From assembly GCA_019914995.1 (NCBI GenBank), contig CM034130.1, positions 186,001-250,000 on the forward strand: 64,000 nucleotides of DNA, written 5' to 3'. Numbering within the stretch: position 1 is the first letter of the stretch; each line of letters opens with the position of its first letter. This DNA is from Acanthochlamys bracteata (lineage: Eukaryota; Streptophyta; Magnoliopsida; Pandanales; Velloziaceae). Positions 13,101 through 23,890 of the stretch are shown in pieces. Made by a program: the position numbers and the translations under genes. A model generated the notes under the pieces. It was not told the origin of the DNA. It ran no database searches and was given only the letters and a program-made list of their open reading frames with translations.

Positions 13101-13625
13101 TATGGTAATGTATGTCTAAGTCAGTTATCCAAAATTTGAACACTATTAGAAATCTCTTTTAGTGTTGGTGTTTCAAACTATACTGTCATTCGATGTGCTA
13201 ATATTTTACTTCCATGCTACTAATTTCAGGTAGGTATTCCTATTGTTCCAACAATCAGAGTTCTTGTGACCTTCTCAAAGTTTGAAGAGCTACAACCACA
13301 GGATGAATTTGCAACACCTCCTTCCAGTCCAACACATTTCCAGGATAGTAAATCCAAGGAGTCAGAAAGTTTGAGTTCATGGTATTCATGGATGCGGGGA
13401 AGCCGTGGTGGGCTATCTAGTGATAGTAGTGAAACGCGGAGCTTTAAGAATGAAATTGACCCTTTTCATATTCCTTTGGACTATACTTGGGTTGATGCGG
13501 AGGAAAAGAAGCGCAGGATGAAAAGCAAGAAGGTCAAGAGCAAGAGAAACATGAACAAAAAGCATACGTCCAAAAGCTCAGAAGGTCCTCAACTTGTTGA
13601 CGGATTTGAGAAGACGATCATCTAA
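10165..13625 (+). CDS. Ankyrin repeat protein with GPCR-chaperone-like domain (ANKRD13-type)
   Basis: Two exons, 10165-11718 and 13230-13625, separated by a 1.5-kb intron, give 649 residues. Ankyrin repeats occupy about residues 10-115 (HSPAHLAVLRRDH, RETPLHIAVRLRDS, GADWSLQNANGWSALQ). The long middle part (WAKWCRRLPRILAS, RIAPSDTYRIWKRGSNLRADMTLAGFDG, RSDQTFLFLGDG) matches the plant branch of ANKRD13-like proteins with a GPCR-chaperone domain (PF11904). A Lys/Ser/Gly-rich linker at about 390-460 is low complexity. The domain resumes with VLWLTPDFPLNTDEMLP and VPTIRVLVTFSKFEELQ, then DPFHIPLDYTWVDAEEKKRRMK and a basic tail. In animals ANKRD13 binds ubiquitin on endocytic cargo; the plant role is not settled. 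The ATG sits in the good context GCCATGG. Confidence 0.9.
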
Positions 13626-14533
13626 TTGGTATGTAGCTTTGTTCCTCTTCTAGGGCTCTCTATGAGAATTATCAGTGTGAGCTTCAGTTTGTTATGAAGT
13701 TTCATTAAAAGGTGCTTCGTATATTCTGATCCTTACAGTTTTTAAATTAATTTATTGTGCTTGAGGACTTTTATCTGGTCACTTGCTTGCCTGCTCTTGA
13801 GCAAGCTGTTTCTGCTGTTAATACTCTGATTCCAAGGAAAGGGAGGAGCACGTAGTGATGCCTGGTTGCATATGTGCTCCGCCATCTAATGATACTAATA
13901 GTTGTTTTGATCATTTCTATGCTGGCCTGTAGCTAATGTAATTGGTCGGAGCATACAGGTCTGTAGCTAACTTTTTTTTTCCTTTTATGAGAAGCACCGT
14001 ATTAGTATGCACAAGTATTTTAGAATTTGCTTTGTGCTGAACTTGGTCGAACAAATTTTCCTGCTTGATCTTTTTACCAGAGTTTTGAGTCCAGCACAGG
14101 CTTCCTCTTCTCCCCTTTGTTGACAAAAAAAAAAAATAATAACTGAATTCTCTTAATCAGGGAAGCTATGAAATTGACTTGACATCTTGTGTGCATGAAG
14201 CATTACCTCATATCTTTCTTATACAAAGTTCCCATTTGCAGCAGCCAGAGGATTGACTTAAATAACAGGTTATGGATTAGATTTGTGATGATGCTGATAT
14301 GTATGATCTTTGTTATGTGTGTGAATAATACTAGATAGTAAAATTGGATTCTGTAATAAGATCTTTAGCAGCATGAAGCTTCTTACATGTTCTTCTTGTT
14401 TTTTTCTTTTTATTATTATTATTATTTTGTGGAGAGTTTACCACATCTTACCACATCCCATATTGTGAAAATAACTGTTTACACCATTGTCAGTATATTG
14501 GGATACAGAGCAGAATGTTCCGATGGGATGCGT

Positions 14534-14777
14534 GTGCGTTTGGAATTATTTATGAAATAAAAATAGAGTGTTTTTGAAATGAATAAAATTTTTTTTGAAA
14601 AATTAAGCTCTATTTTTTTTAATTTTTAAAAAATAATAACATATGTAATAAAAAAATTTTATTATGTAAAATTTTTTTATACTATTTAAATTTTTAAATA
14701 AAATTTTTAAATATTTATAAATATATATTAAAAAATATAAAATAAAGAAAAGTTAAAAAGTTGCACTGCCAAATGCA
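14534..14777. mobile_element. AT-rich MITE with TGCRTTTGG termini
   Basis: Starts TGCGTTTGGAATTATTTATG and ends with CCAAATGCA, the inverted complement of TGCATTTGG. The core has the same A/T block order as the copy at 6001-6250, including TTATGTAAAATTTTTTTATA. Confidence 0.55.
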
Positions 14778-14859
14778 GCTGCGGTAGTTTATATCGGCTT
14801 CTGTTATTACTTAAGTAAAACGGGCATTGCTAGTAAAGTTAGATAAATATTTAGCTTTA

Positions 14860-15082
14860 GGAGCGGTTTGGCATTTCATTTTAAAAAAAATTTATCTAAT
14901 TTTCAATAAATTTTTTATAATAATTTATAAAATTTATTTAAAAATATAAAAAAATTAATATAATAAAATTTTTTTATTATTTTTTAAATTAAAATAATAA
15001 AATTTATTTATTAAAATAAAATAAAATAAAAAATATTTTTTATTTTAAAAAATTTATTTCATAAATATTTTCAAACGGTCCG
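14860..15082. mobile_element. AT-rich MITE, inverted orientation
   Basis: Left end GGAGCGGTTTG, right end CAAACGGTCC (inverted complement GGACCGTTTG). The internal A/T blocks run in the opposite order to the 6001-6250 copy, so it lies in reverse. Confidence 0.5.
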
Positions 15083-15549
15083 TTAGTTTGTCACAGCCGT
15101 AAGCTTTAAAAGATAAACAAATAAAACTTGAAGATTCACAGCAGACGAATGTGATAAACTTCAGAATCATAAACATTTCTTATTAATGAAAGAAAGGAAG
15201 CAAACTAAAGTGCCAAAACTGTTTCCATATTTTGCAACATTGAGCTTCAGAATGAGTATTAGCTATATTACGTCCTTATTATTATGGCTTTCTTAACCAA
15301 TATCCTAGTTTTGATAAGCTTTAAATAGAGGGCCAACATTGCAAAATGTATGTTCTTAAAATTGAGAAATTCTATGTCTCCTATTTGATCGACTTCTTAA
15401 GAGAGAGTGATTATTAACGCAAAACTTCTGAAGAGTACTTCGAAGAAAGCTGTCATATTTGGATCTTTCAAGGATTAACGCAAAACTTTCTTCCGAATTC
15501 TCGTCTCCATATCTTCAGTTGATTTTCAAGAACTTTCAGCAGAAAGAAA

Positions 15550-15753
15550 ATGGAAGATGGAAAGATGAAGATGAAGATGAAGAACAAGAGAAGGCAAGGG
15601 CACCCTTTATTGAATGGGAAGAAGGAGAAGAATAGCTACAACCATGTCTTCTCTTCTTCACAGCTACAAGCTTTAGCTGCCATCTGTGGGACGCTTATAT
15701 ATTCAGTGCCAATAGAATCGCTCCGGACGGATTTTATTGAAAACATATTTTAA
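15550..15753 (+). pseudogene. Probable truncated first exon of a long-chain alcohol oxidase (FAO)
   Basis: A 67-codon frame begins MEDGKMKMKMKNKRRQGHP and continues with LLNGKKE, NSYNHVFSSSQLQALAAICG and TLIYSVPIESL. The pattern GHPLL, then Y-H-FSSSQLQ-LAAIC and TLI-SVP, resembles the N terminus of plant FAD-dependent long-chain fatty alcohol oxidases (GMC oxidoreductase family). That is a family recollection, not an alignment. A full protein is over 700 residues; here the frame runs into A/T-rich sequence with a stop at 15751-15753, and I find no downstream FAD-binding or C-terminal exon before the RIC gene. It is best read as a broken gene. Confidence 0.45.
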
Positions 15754-17705
15754 AAAAGAATTTATTTTGAAAAAATATTTTTAAAAGAAAAACTTTTATA
15801 GGAGATTTTCATCTCCAAACTGCTTACGATTCAAAACCTGCAGGCATCAACTATATACTTGAAATTAGTTTCTGTTATATCATATTATTGTACCCTTACA
15901 AGAAGTTACCGGGAAAAATTTTGTACTAAAGCTGACAATTTACTGCTGTACCAATTTTCAGAATAGAAAATGTTTCCCAAAACATTGCTCAAACAGAACG
16001 ATGAACATCAAAAAACTGCTCGAGGTGAATGTGTTGGAATATTTCAGAAACTATCACATCCTCGAGCAGCAGTCTCCTTCTTAAGCTTGGCCAGTTCTTG
16101 CCTGGCGGCACCACCCCTCTGGTTAAAAGCAGTAAAATCACGTATTTCAGAAAGAGCTTGAAAAACAAGTTACAAAAAATGAAAATGTAAAAATCTGAAT
16201 TCCGGAAGTCTACCTTGATTTTGCGACCAGGATTTCAGAACATGTCAAAGTCGTTCAAAGCACCTGTTGTTTTGGCATTTCTTCTTGACATCTGCAGTAC
16301 AGGAAATGCCTCTAGTTAGCAACCACAGATTTAAAGTAAACCTGAAAAACTTGAGGTTGCTAGGCAATCTGGCAACACCATTGTACCTGCATCTTCCATC
16401 AGCGATCAAGGATTTCTTTCCAGGAATCCTAGGGATTTCCATCTTAGCTTCTTCAAATTCATTTGGCTGCATACCATGTTGGAGCATCGACCAAGGCCTG
16501 GACATTTTACAAACTATGTCTTAAAAGAAAGCCAACAGAAACCATATACCTTTAGTCTACTACATCCACAGAAATGAGATAACAGCCAGAAATAACATTA
16601 CCGAAATGGTCGACAGACTGATAGCAGATTCGTGACTTCTATGAGCATAACTAGAGGTCTATATGGCTTTAGGGATCTCAGCATACTTGCATAAGCAAAT
16701 CTTCAGACAAAACAATCAAAAGAGTACAACAATCCATTCCACTAAGTTCATAAGTGTGTTACTGAATGTTAACTAAGATAAGTTACCGATCAAAATCATC
16801 AGTCTAGAGAAAAGCTAGTTGCAAGGAAATCATCAGTATAACAATACATGCTCAGTTTTATCATATTATAAAGTATCTCGTGATAGTGTTTAGTCAATCA
16901 ATATGCAAATCAAAATACAAAGAAAATTTCACAAAACAGAAGAGAATGGAAGCAAAATCCATGTAGCAAATTAAACCAACTAACGAAAACGAATCATTTT
17001 TATTGTTACTGAAACAGAAAAGAAGGAACAAATCTTACTTCGAGTAGACCCCCTCATATATACAAGGGACCAAATCATATTTTAATCCAGAGGATCAGGC
17101 GTTGATTTGCATTCCCTCCAAAACATTCCTGACCGCCAAGACTCGTTAAAACTTTGTTTTGCTTTATTTCTCCCTCAATTCAGCTCAATGCCATCCCTGA
17201 GATTAGAAACCAAATTCCTAAAATTAGATTAGAAACAACTCTGACCAGCTAATGCTTTCTTTCACCAACCTTTCTCTCCTTCTGTTCCTTGTTCTTCTTC
17301 AGAGTTAAACGAACATTTCCGAAGTTCCAGTCAAATTATTTTTCCCCATTCCACTTGAAATTAATTGTTCTTATCAAATCTATTTGATTCATGAGACGAA
17401 GATAATCATCGTCGAGATGATGTGATGCTCTTTGAAGACGTTGGTCTTTCTGGAATAATCAGGAGCTCAGGTGAGTGCTTGGCCTCACAGAGTTCCTCCT
17501 CCTATCCCACGCTGCCGGTCGATTCCTTCTATTTCAGGTAGTTAAATCGATTTATCTGCGATAAGAGATTGCACATATTATTCTAAAATTTTTATAAAAA
17601 AAAATTCTATTCTTTTGTTTTAAAGTTCAAGGGAGCTGCAGGTTGGGGAAAAGCGTCGGTGGATCAGAAGGAGCACGTTGGAATCCACCGTTGTTCGGCT
17701 CCGAC
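15754..17705. other. Spacer with an unassigned minus-strand coding remnant
   Basis: Apart from the remnant at 16044-16505, this stretch shows no convincing frame. 17000-17705 probably contains the RIC promoter and a leader with small introns. Confidence 0.4.
16044..16505 (-). pseudogene. Unassigned coding-like blocks, probably a gene remnant
   Basis: Three blocks with splice-like borders lie on the minus strand: 16387-16505 (starts MSRPWSMLQHGMQ, ends PGKKSLIADGRCR before a gtacaa donor), 16214-16291 (after a tgcag acceptor) and 16044-16156 (EIRDFTAFNQRGGAARQEL, then KKETAARGCDSF and a stop). The phases do not agree: the middle block meets a stop in the frame set by the first, and the third needs a different entry phase. 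The composition looks coding but I recognise no family. It may be a decayed gene or a misjudged set of exons. Confidence 0.3.
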
Positions 17706-18739
17706 ATGACTACCAAAATGAAGGGTCTCCTCAAAGGGCTCCGCTACATCTCCCAAATCTTTGGTAAAAATACGTAAAACCACGTTACTGCAAGATGTTT
17801 TTTTTTCCTCCATCGACAAAAGAACCAAATTTGATTCGATCTTGTTGCCATTATTTCAGAAGATGGTGAGGAAGAGCAGGAGATGCAGATCGGGTACCCG
17901 ACAGACGTCAAGCACGTCGCTCACATTGGCTGGGATGGTCCCTCTACCAACTCCCCCAGCTGGGTACATTTCTATATTATATGCTTCCTTATAACTAAAT
18001 CAGTGACATTTTGGCATGACTCTTTTTTCTAACATGGACAGATGAACGAATTCCGGTCACCGGTACCTGTTAGTGCGACAGCTGGTGGGGAAGGCGCTGA
18101 TGCTGCCCCCTCAAAGTGGTCTCCTCCAGGTTAATTTTGTCATCCGCGTTAGTACGCTTGATTCCAGTATTCTAATACTATAACAAACTGTGCAGACGAG
18201 CTAAATGCACGTTTTGATTGAACTGTGCAGAGATGAATGCTTCCAATGGCATTGCAATTGCGGAATCACCAACGCGAGACACGAGCCAAGCGGAAGATGT
18301 TCCTTCTAGGCGTGCCTCGCGGCATCAGATATCGACAAATGGGTGTGCCTCTGGCTCTCCAGGGTGCGAATCTTCCACAAGGGAGCGGAGACAGTCCCGA
18401 AGACACCAATCTACAAGCAATGTCTCAATGGGCTCCCCGACCAACGACACCGAAGGGTCCACGAGGCACGGCCGTAGACTGAAGTCATCAGCAACTACGA
18501 CTGCAGCGCAAGGAACCGGGTGTGAATCACCAGGGGAAGCTCCGGTGATCCCCAAGCAGCGACGCAAGAAGACCAACAAATCGTCAGCGGCTACTGGCAG
18601 TTCAACCAGGTCAAGATCAAAGACCACCGCAGCACAAACCTCCTTTCCGGATCCCGGCGCAGATGATCTTTCTGCAGGACGGATCCCTTTGGCATTGCCG
18701 GCGATGAAGCCGGTGATCAGGGAGGAAGAGGTTTTCTGA
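17706..18739 (+). CDS. ROP-interactive CRIB motif-containing protein (RIC)
   Basis: Four exons (17706-17763, 17860-17963, 18042-18129, 18231-18739) give 252 residues. It opens [19 protein letters not shown]. The CRIB motif spans about residues 28-45: [17 protein letters not shown], with the canonical I-x-x-P, H-x-x-H and G-W-x-G spacing. CRIB motifs bind active, GTP-loaded ROP GTPases, and plant RICs are small effectors that steer actin, microtubules and exocytosis. Downstream of WDGPS-SPSWM the protein is Ser/Thr/Arg rich and probably disordered. The start and motif arrangement are closest to the RIC10/RIC11 group as I recall it. An alternative acceptor-like TGCAG lies 35 bases before the one used for exon 4, but it would lead quickly to a stop. 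Confidence 0.88.
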
Positions 18740-19222
18740 TAATCACCAGGTTTGCTATATAGCACCAGTCTCAAAAACAGAACTCAAAAGAATTTTACTC
18801 TGTAGAGTGATCAGTGATTTGTTGTACCTCATCACATTACCAGAATCAACTTCTTCTCCAAAAACTCAAACTTTGTAATTGCAACTCAGATGGTCAGTAT
18901 CAACAATTTCAAACATTTCCAAAATTAATTTCTCGCTTTACGTATAGCTCTCTCACTATACATAATATATAGAGAAACAAAACATATTAAACGTTACAAT
19001 AAAGAAAAACTACCAGAAAACAAAGAAGTAGCACTAGAAAAATTCAAACTAGAGATAAAATTTCTGATGAGAGGAGTTTGAAGTTGAATAAGGGAAGGCC
19101 TGAGTTGACGTCTATCTCTATCCAGAATTTATGTTTTATTTTTTCTCTTCACCTTTTAGCTGACGACGAAGTGCTTTGTTTACAAAGGTGCTCTTTGCTT
19201 AGCTTTACGGTAGTTTACTAAT

Positions 19223-19458
19223 GCGCGTTTGGAATTGATTATAAAATAAAAAGTATTTTTATTTTTTTTAGAAAATAAGTTATATTTTTTTACTTTAAAA
19301 AAAATAATAATAATATATAATAAAAAAATTTTACTTCGTAAAATTTTTTTATAATTTTTAAATTTCTAAATAAATTTTTTATATATTTATAAAATATGTA
19401 TTAAAAAACGTAAAATGAAGAAAAATAAAAAAAAATTAATAAATAGTTTTTGAAACGG
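19223..19458. mobile_element. AT-rich MITE copy (GCGCGTTTGG end)
   Basis: Closest relative of the 6001-6250 element. It shares ACTTCGTAAAATTTTTTTAT and TTTTTTATATATTTATAAAA with it at the same relative positions. Left end GCGCGTTTGGAATTGATTAT; right end near GTTTTTGAAACGG is eroded. Confidence 0.55.
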
Positions 19459-19802
19459 AGAACCACACAGCAACGAAGAGTGTTTGTGAACTAAAATTAA
19501 AATAAAAAATATTTTTTATATTTTATATAAAAATTATAAATAATACAATATTTTATAATATAATTTTGTATATTTTTAAATTTTTAAATAAAATAATATT
19601 ATACAAAATATATTAAAAATATAAATAAAATAAAGTGTTGCAAAGACAATGTCAAATCGTAGTCTTCAAATTTCTTTCGATTCCAATTTTAGTAAACAGG
19701 CACCGTGAAAATTAAATATTTCTTCAAGAAATTAACATCAACGAAAATCTATTTACCTTACAACAAAGAAATGAAAGCACCAAAAAATTCACACCAATAA
19801 AG

Positions 19803-20015
19803 GAATGTTTGGCTTGAAACGCTGCTTATCGATATTTTTTCATTTTATATTTTTTAATATATATTTTATAAATATATAAAAAATTTATTTAAAAATTTAG
19901 AAAGTATAAAAAAATTTTATGAGATCTTTTTATTGTACATATTTATTATTTTTTTAAAAATAAAAAAAATAAAATTCATTTTAAAAAAATAAAAATACTT
20001 TCTATTAGAAAACTG
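19803..20015. mobile_element. AT-rich MITE copy, inverted
   Basis: Begins near GGAATGTTTGGCTTG, and the A/T blocks (TTTTTTAATATATATTTTAT, AAATTTATTTAAAAATTTAG) are the reverse of those in the 6001-6250 copy. The right end near 20015 is uncertain. Confidence 0.45.
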
Positions 20016-20272
20016 TAGACTTACCGGTAGTAGACCCAAAAAGTACAAAACCTTGTTTAGCAGACCATTACTGCAAAACGTAATAATTAGAGGCTTATTA
20101 TTATTATAAGCTTGCCCTCGTGCTCGTAACACAAACGAACCTTCTCCGGCTCTTTTCTCTTTCGTTCTCGCTCGGCATCGCCGTCGCCGGTTATCGCAAT
20201 CCGATCAAATCGATAGCTTCTAAATAGATATACCTCAATTGAATTCGTTTATTTCAATCGATCGAAGGAAAT

Positions 20273-22180
20273 ATGACGGAATCGTTGGTTCGGAAGAAGC
20301 CGGGAATGGTGAGCGTAAAGGACATGCCGCTGCTGCAGGACGGCCCTCCACCTGGTGGATTTCGAGATACGCTCGCCGGATCCCTAACAATGGCCCCAGC
20401 GCTGCCGCTATCTTCCTCACGGCTCTTGGTGCTTTCTCTTGGGGTATGTACCAAGTCGGACAGGGTAACAAGATCCGAAGGTTAGACTGGTTCCTAATTC
20501 TTGTTCTTCCCCTGGTGATTGATTTCGATTTGGATTACCTTTTTTTATGTCCTGAATATTGCAAGTACCGCTGGGGTTTGATTTCCGCCAAATAGCTTGG
20601 ATTTAGTAGAGAGAATACATTAATTTCACCGCTAAAATTTTGTCTTTATTTAAAATAATATACTGTTGATTCTATTTCAAGCATTTTTCAGGGTGTAATT
20701 GGTAGAATAGTCATTCGTTATCTTTTTCGCTGTAATATTTTGATTTGTTCTGTTGGCTGCACCCAAGTTGTTGAAGATGGTCTGGACTCCAATTTGCTGA
20801 AGATGTTAAGTTGCCTTTAAACTTTCAAAGACAAGGAATAATGACCTAGCAAATGTGGATTTGCAATTTTATAGAATATATGCATAGCACCAAGCAACAC
20901 TCTTTTGGTCTATACTTTTACATGTTTCATTGTGGATTACCCTGGACTCTGTTTCATACCTCAACAAAGCAAGAATAACTCCGAAACTATTTAGCTTTAG
21001 TTTATATGGTTGGTATCAGTTTCTTGATGAAGCTAACTGCAAAGATGTTGATGATTTTTGAGTGTGTTAGAATTGCTAAGACTCTTCGCCTGTCATCACC
21101 CACTTCTTCCACTTGTCATCTGTAGTTAGTCCCTTAAGAGAGCCATTTGGTGGCTTCCTCCTAAACGTTGTTTTTCTACGACAAGTGTATCATCCCTACA
21201 CAAAGATGTTTCTCTCAGACCTTTAAAATCCTTCCATTCATGTTTGCAGAAACCTTATCTTCCACATGTTGGAAGATTATTATATGATCAATGAATTCTT
21301 GATAGGTTAAACCATTTTCTTCTTGGCAATTCAGCCTTTGGTGGCCTAGTAGTTGTTAACTCTAATTGCTGAAGTTGAATCATTGTACAGAAGTAATTAG
21401 TTTGTTAGCTGACCTGTGAAAACACTTGTAGTGCCCTTGTAAAAGTAAGCAAACACGAAACAGGTTTCACATTTTCAAATTAATTAGTCCTGCGTTTCTG
21501 CAAGATTTCAATGCAGTTGAGAAATAAGGCCCAAGAAGCTATGCGGACAAGAGCATAGTAAATAGAAATAAGAAATAAGAGAAGTTCCCTTAACTACTCA
21601 TATTCTCTAGGATGGGATCAACCTATTAACTTATTTGAAAGATCAGCTCTTATGGATGAAGTTAGCACCACTGCCACGTTGCATGGGAGGAGCACTTCTG
21701 AAAACGGCATAGTACTGATATTTAAGCTGATGGCTTCTTCTCTTGTATTTATCCTTATGCCTAAAGCAGAATTGTCTGCTAAAGTTGTCCATTCTTGTTA
21801 ATTGCTTAACCTTTTGACTTCTATAATGTTTATATATGAAAACCATTTTCTTTTGTACATTATATGTTTAGGGCTCTGAAGGAAGAGAAATATGATGCAC
21901 GACGAGCAATACTGCCCATGTTACAAGCTGAAGAAGACGAGAGGCAAGATCTTTGTGCTGTTTGTATGTAACTGATACAACTACCTATGTCTTGCTAGCA
22001 TTTCTAACCTGCTACCGTTTCATACTATTTTATAGGTTTGTGAAAGAATATCGTAAAGCTTTGGAAGAGGAAGCTAGGATCATGAAGAATGTGCCAGGAT
22101 GGAAGGTTGGTGAAAGTGTTTACCACTCAGGCAGATGGATGCCCCCTGCAACGGGTGAGCTTCGACCCGATGTCTGGTGA
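20273..22180 (+). pseudogene. NDUFA13: Complex I subunit NDUFA13/GRIM-19 (B16.6) gene with frame break in exon 1
   Basis: Exons 20273-20480, 21872-21943 and 22036-22180. The start gives [20 protein letters not shown] then [10 protein letters not shown], the plant GRIM-19 N terminus. The expected [18 protein letters not shown] and [14 protein letters not shown] are present but in another frame beginning at about 20365. Later exons give [23 protein letters not shown] and the C terminus [14 protein letters not shown] ending ELRPDVW. Exon phases and the 143-residue family length fit if seven bases are missing near 20363. The product is an accessory subunit of mitochondrial NADH dehydrogenase with one membrane segment ([13 protein letters not shown]). 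The second intron has a GC donor (21944-21945). As read, translation leaves the true frame after 30 residues. This may be a recent null allele or pseudogene, or an assembly error. Confidence 0.8.
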
Positions 22181-22862
22181 GCTGAGCTGAAAGATTACCA
22201 GCCATCACATCATGGTATTCATCTACCTGTGCTTGAAAGGGCTTCTAACTTGTACTTAGTTTCTGAAGTCCTTGCATCTTGAAAGCTGAATGCCTTCAGA
22301 CAGACCTAAGAGTGCTGCCTCGTGCAGTGATGTTGTACCTTTTCAGCCTAATAATTCCATGCTGAACTTTTTCATCCCTTCTATTCGGATATGGTTACCA
22401 ATATTGGGGTTGTTGCTAACTCTGATGGACTTTCCATCTCTGAACTCCTATAAAAGCAAATATTCTCCGTTTACGAATGTTTGATTTGAACAAGAACATG
22501 AATGTTCATGCTGACCTTAATATGCCACCCCTTCCCAGCTTGGTCTGGTGAGGCTCATAACTTTAGCCCTTCCAATCTATGCTGGCCCTAATTGCATCAC
22601 AGCTGGTTGATGTATTCTTGTTCTTTGATTCTTTTTATGTTTTATAAATGGTGATATTATGTGGCAATATGGTTTTGCAAACTTATACCACTTCCAGCAC
22701 AAAAAGGCCTAATATAATTACTTGATCTTTGATTATTTATTATTACCATTCGGTACTTAAAATTTGAGTACAATTTCTTGATTGCTTACTTGATCTCTGA
22801 TTATTTATTATTATCATCATTGGAGACTTAACTTTGAGTACAATTTCTTGATTGCTATATAA
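22181..22862. other. Spacer between two convergent genes
   Basis: Should hold the 3' sequences of NDUFA13 and of the plantacyanin gene. An imperfect tandem duplication of about 75 bases (ATTACTTGATCTTTGATTAT and ACTTGATCTCTGATTATTTA, each followed by TTGAGTACAATTTCTTGATT) covers roughly 22715-22860. No coding sequence recognised. Confidence 0.5.
22715..22860. repeat. Imperfect tandem duplication (two units)
   Basis: Two adjacent units each contain CTTGATCT-TGATTATTTATT and, about 35 bases later, TTGAGTACAATTTCTTGATT. They lie directly before the plantacyanin stop codon, probably in or near its 3' untranslated region. Confidence 0.65.
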
Positions 22863-23376
22863 TTAGCTAGCATTAGCTTGGATCTTCATGCCCGCAGGGC
22901 AATGACCAGGTGTGCCACAAATGAAGTAATTTGGCCCCTTCTTCAAAATGAACTTGTCAGTCCCAGTGGATGCTATCTTTGCTGAGTCAGTGGGAACCCT
23001 ACAGCTCTTGTACCCCGCTGCATTCACCCTCGCCACGCTATGGAAACCAATCTGGTAATTGAACACTAGATACAACAAGAATATATATCTCTACAGCTTT
23101 TAGTACTCGGTCTTAATTTCAAAAAATATATATATCTTAGTTATATGTATATTATTACGAAATGCATGTTTATATAAATATACCTATTGTGTCTCCAGTA
23201 GAAAAGTTTCTTCCGCTTGCCCAATCTCGGTAGCTTGTTCCGAGACCCCAGCCCTGAGAATCTCCGACGATGTGAGTGGCAGCAAAAGATTTTTCAGGCG
23301 AAAACGATATCATTAGAACAAGAAGCACGGCCATGGAGACCTTGATGCAACTGCTTCTTCCCTGCATCGACTCCAT
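22863..23376 (-). CDS. Plantacyanin (basic blue copper protein)
   Basis: Two exons, 23184-23376 and 22863-23065, give 131 residues. Residues about 1-32 form a secretion signal (SMAVLLVLMISFSPEKSFA), and the mature protein begins near THIVGDSQGW. The phytocyanin domain shows the copper ligands His73 (GFHSV), Cys114 (FICG), His119 and the axial Met124 (GHCPAGMKI). Cys86 and Cys120 are placed for the usual disulphide. A Met axial ligand and a short C terminus with no Ser/Pro-rich or GPI tail fit plantacyanin rather than uclacyanin, stellacyanin or the copper-free early nodulin-like proteins. Family members are small apoplastic redox proteins associated with pollen-tube guidance, cell walls and stress. 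The intron interrupts codon 65, a common position in phytocyanins. Confidence 0.93.
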
Positions 23377-23890
23377 TATCTAGAGATTCAGAAGATATCT
23401 GTTCATGTGTATATGTAATGCACTACTACTTATAAGAAGAGATTAAAGATATATGCATAGGTGGGTGTTGTTGGCATTCATATGTGGAGGAGTTGGTTAC
23501 TTGTTCCCTTTGCATGCATGTGAAGGCACTATGGGAAAAGGTAATAACTTTTGTTATATATTTTTGCACGATCTAATAATATATGAAGATTACAACTTTA
23601 TTCATTAACAAAATTTAAGATAAACTCTATCTAGATTGCGAAATGAGTTAGATTCATTATAGTTTCCACAATAGCTAACATTATGAAATGAAATCTTTTC
23701 AACTTTCAAGCCCCTATTGGTTTACAGGATTAGGACAAGGCAAAGTTGTTGCAATAACTTTAAAGGCGAGCTTTATAAGCATGTACAACTTTAATAAAGC
23801 ACTGCACCGCTACTCCAATAACACAAAGAATTAAAGCATTGATCAATTAAGTTATATATATACACACGACGTGATTGAACAATATATTTA

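Larger units (their letters stand above)
13626..15549. other. 3' region of the ankyrin gene and AT-rich spacer
   Basis: 13626-14500 probably contains the 3' untranslated sequence. Two AT-rich elements follow at 14534-14777 and 14860-15082. From 15100 to 15549 I see only a possible promoter for the fragment at 15550. Small frames on both strands have no family resemblance. Confidence 0.45.
18740..20272. other. Spacer with three AT-rich repeat copies
   Basis: 18740-19200 is probably RIC 3' sequence. AT-rich elements occupy about 19223-19458, 19478-19640 and 19803-20015. 20100-20272 is the GC-richer leader of the NDUFA13 gene. No other gene seen. Confidence 0.45.

Noticed and set aside
15550-15753. 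QLQ motif of a growth-regulating factor
   Set aside because: SSSQLQAL resembles it superficially, but the E-Q-I-Y-K-Y pattern and a WRC domain are missing, and the GHPLL and LAAIC context fits FAO better.
20239-20595. 118-codon frame covering the second half of NDUFA13 exon 1
   Set aside because: It opens at a TTG and not an ATG; its first 40 residues are unlike the family and only the part from RYARRI onward is real exon sequence. It does not rescue the broken frame convincingly.
22290-22484. 64-codon frame after the NDUFA13 stop
   Set aside because: Located in the 3' untranslated region, with no similarity recognised.
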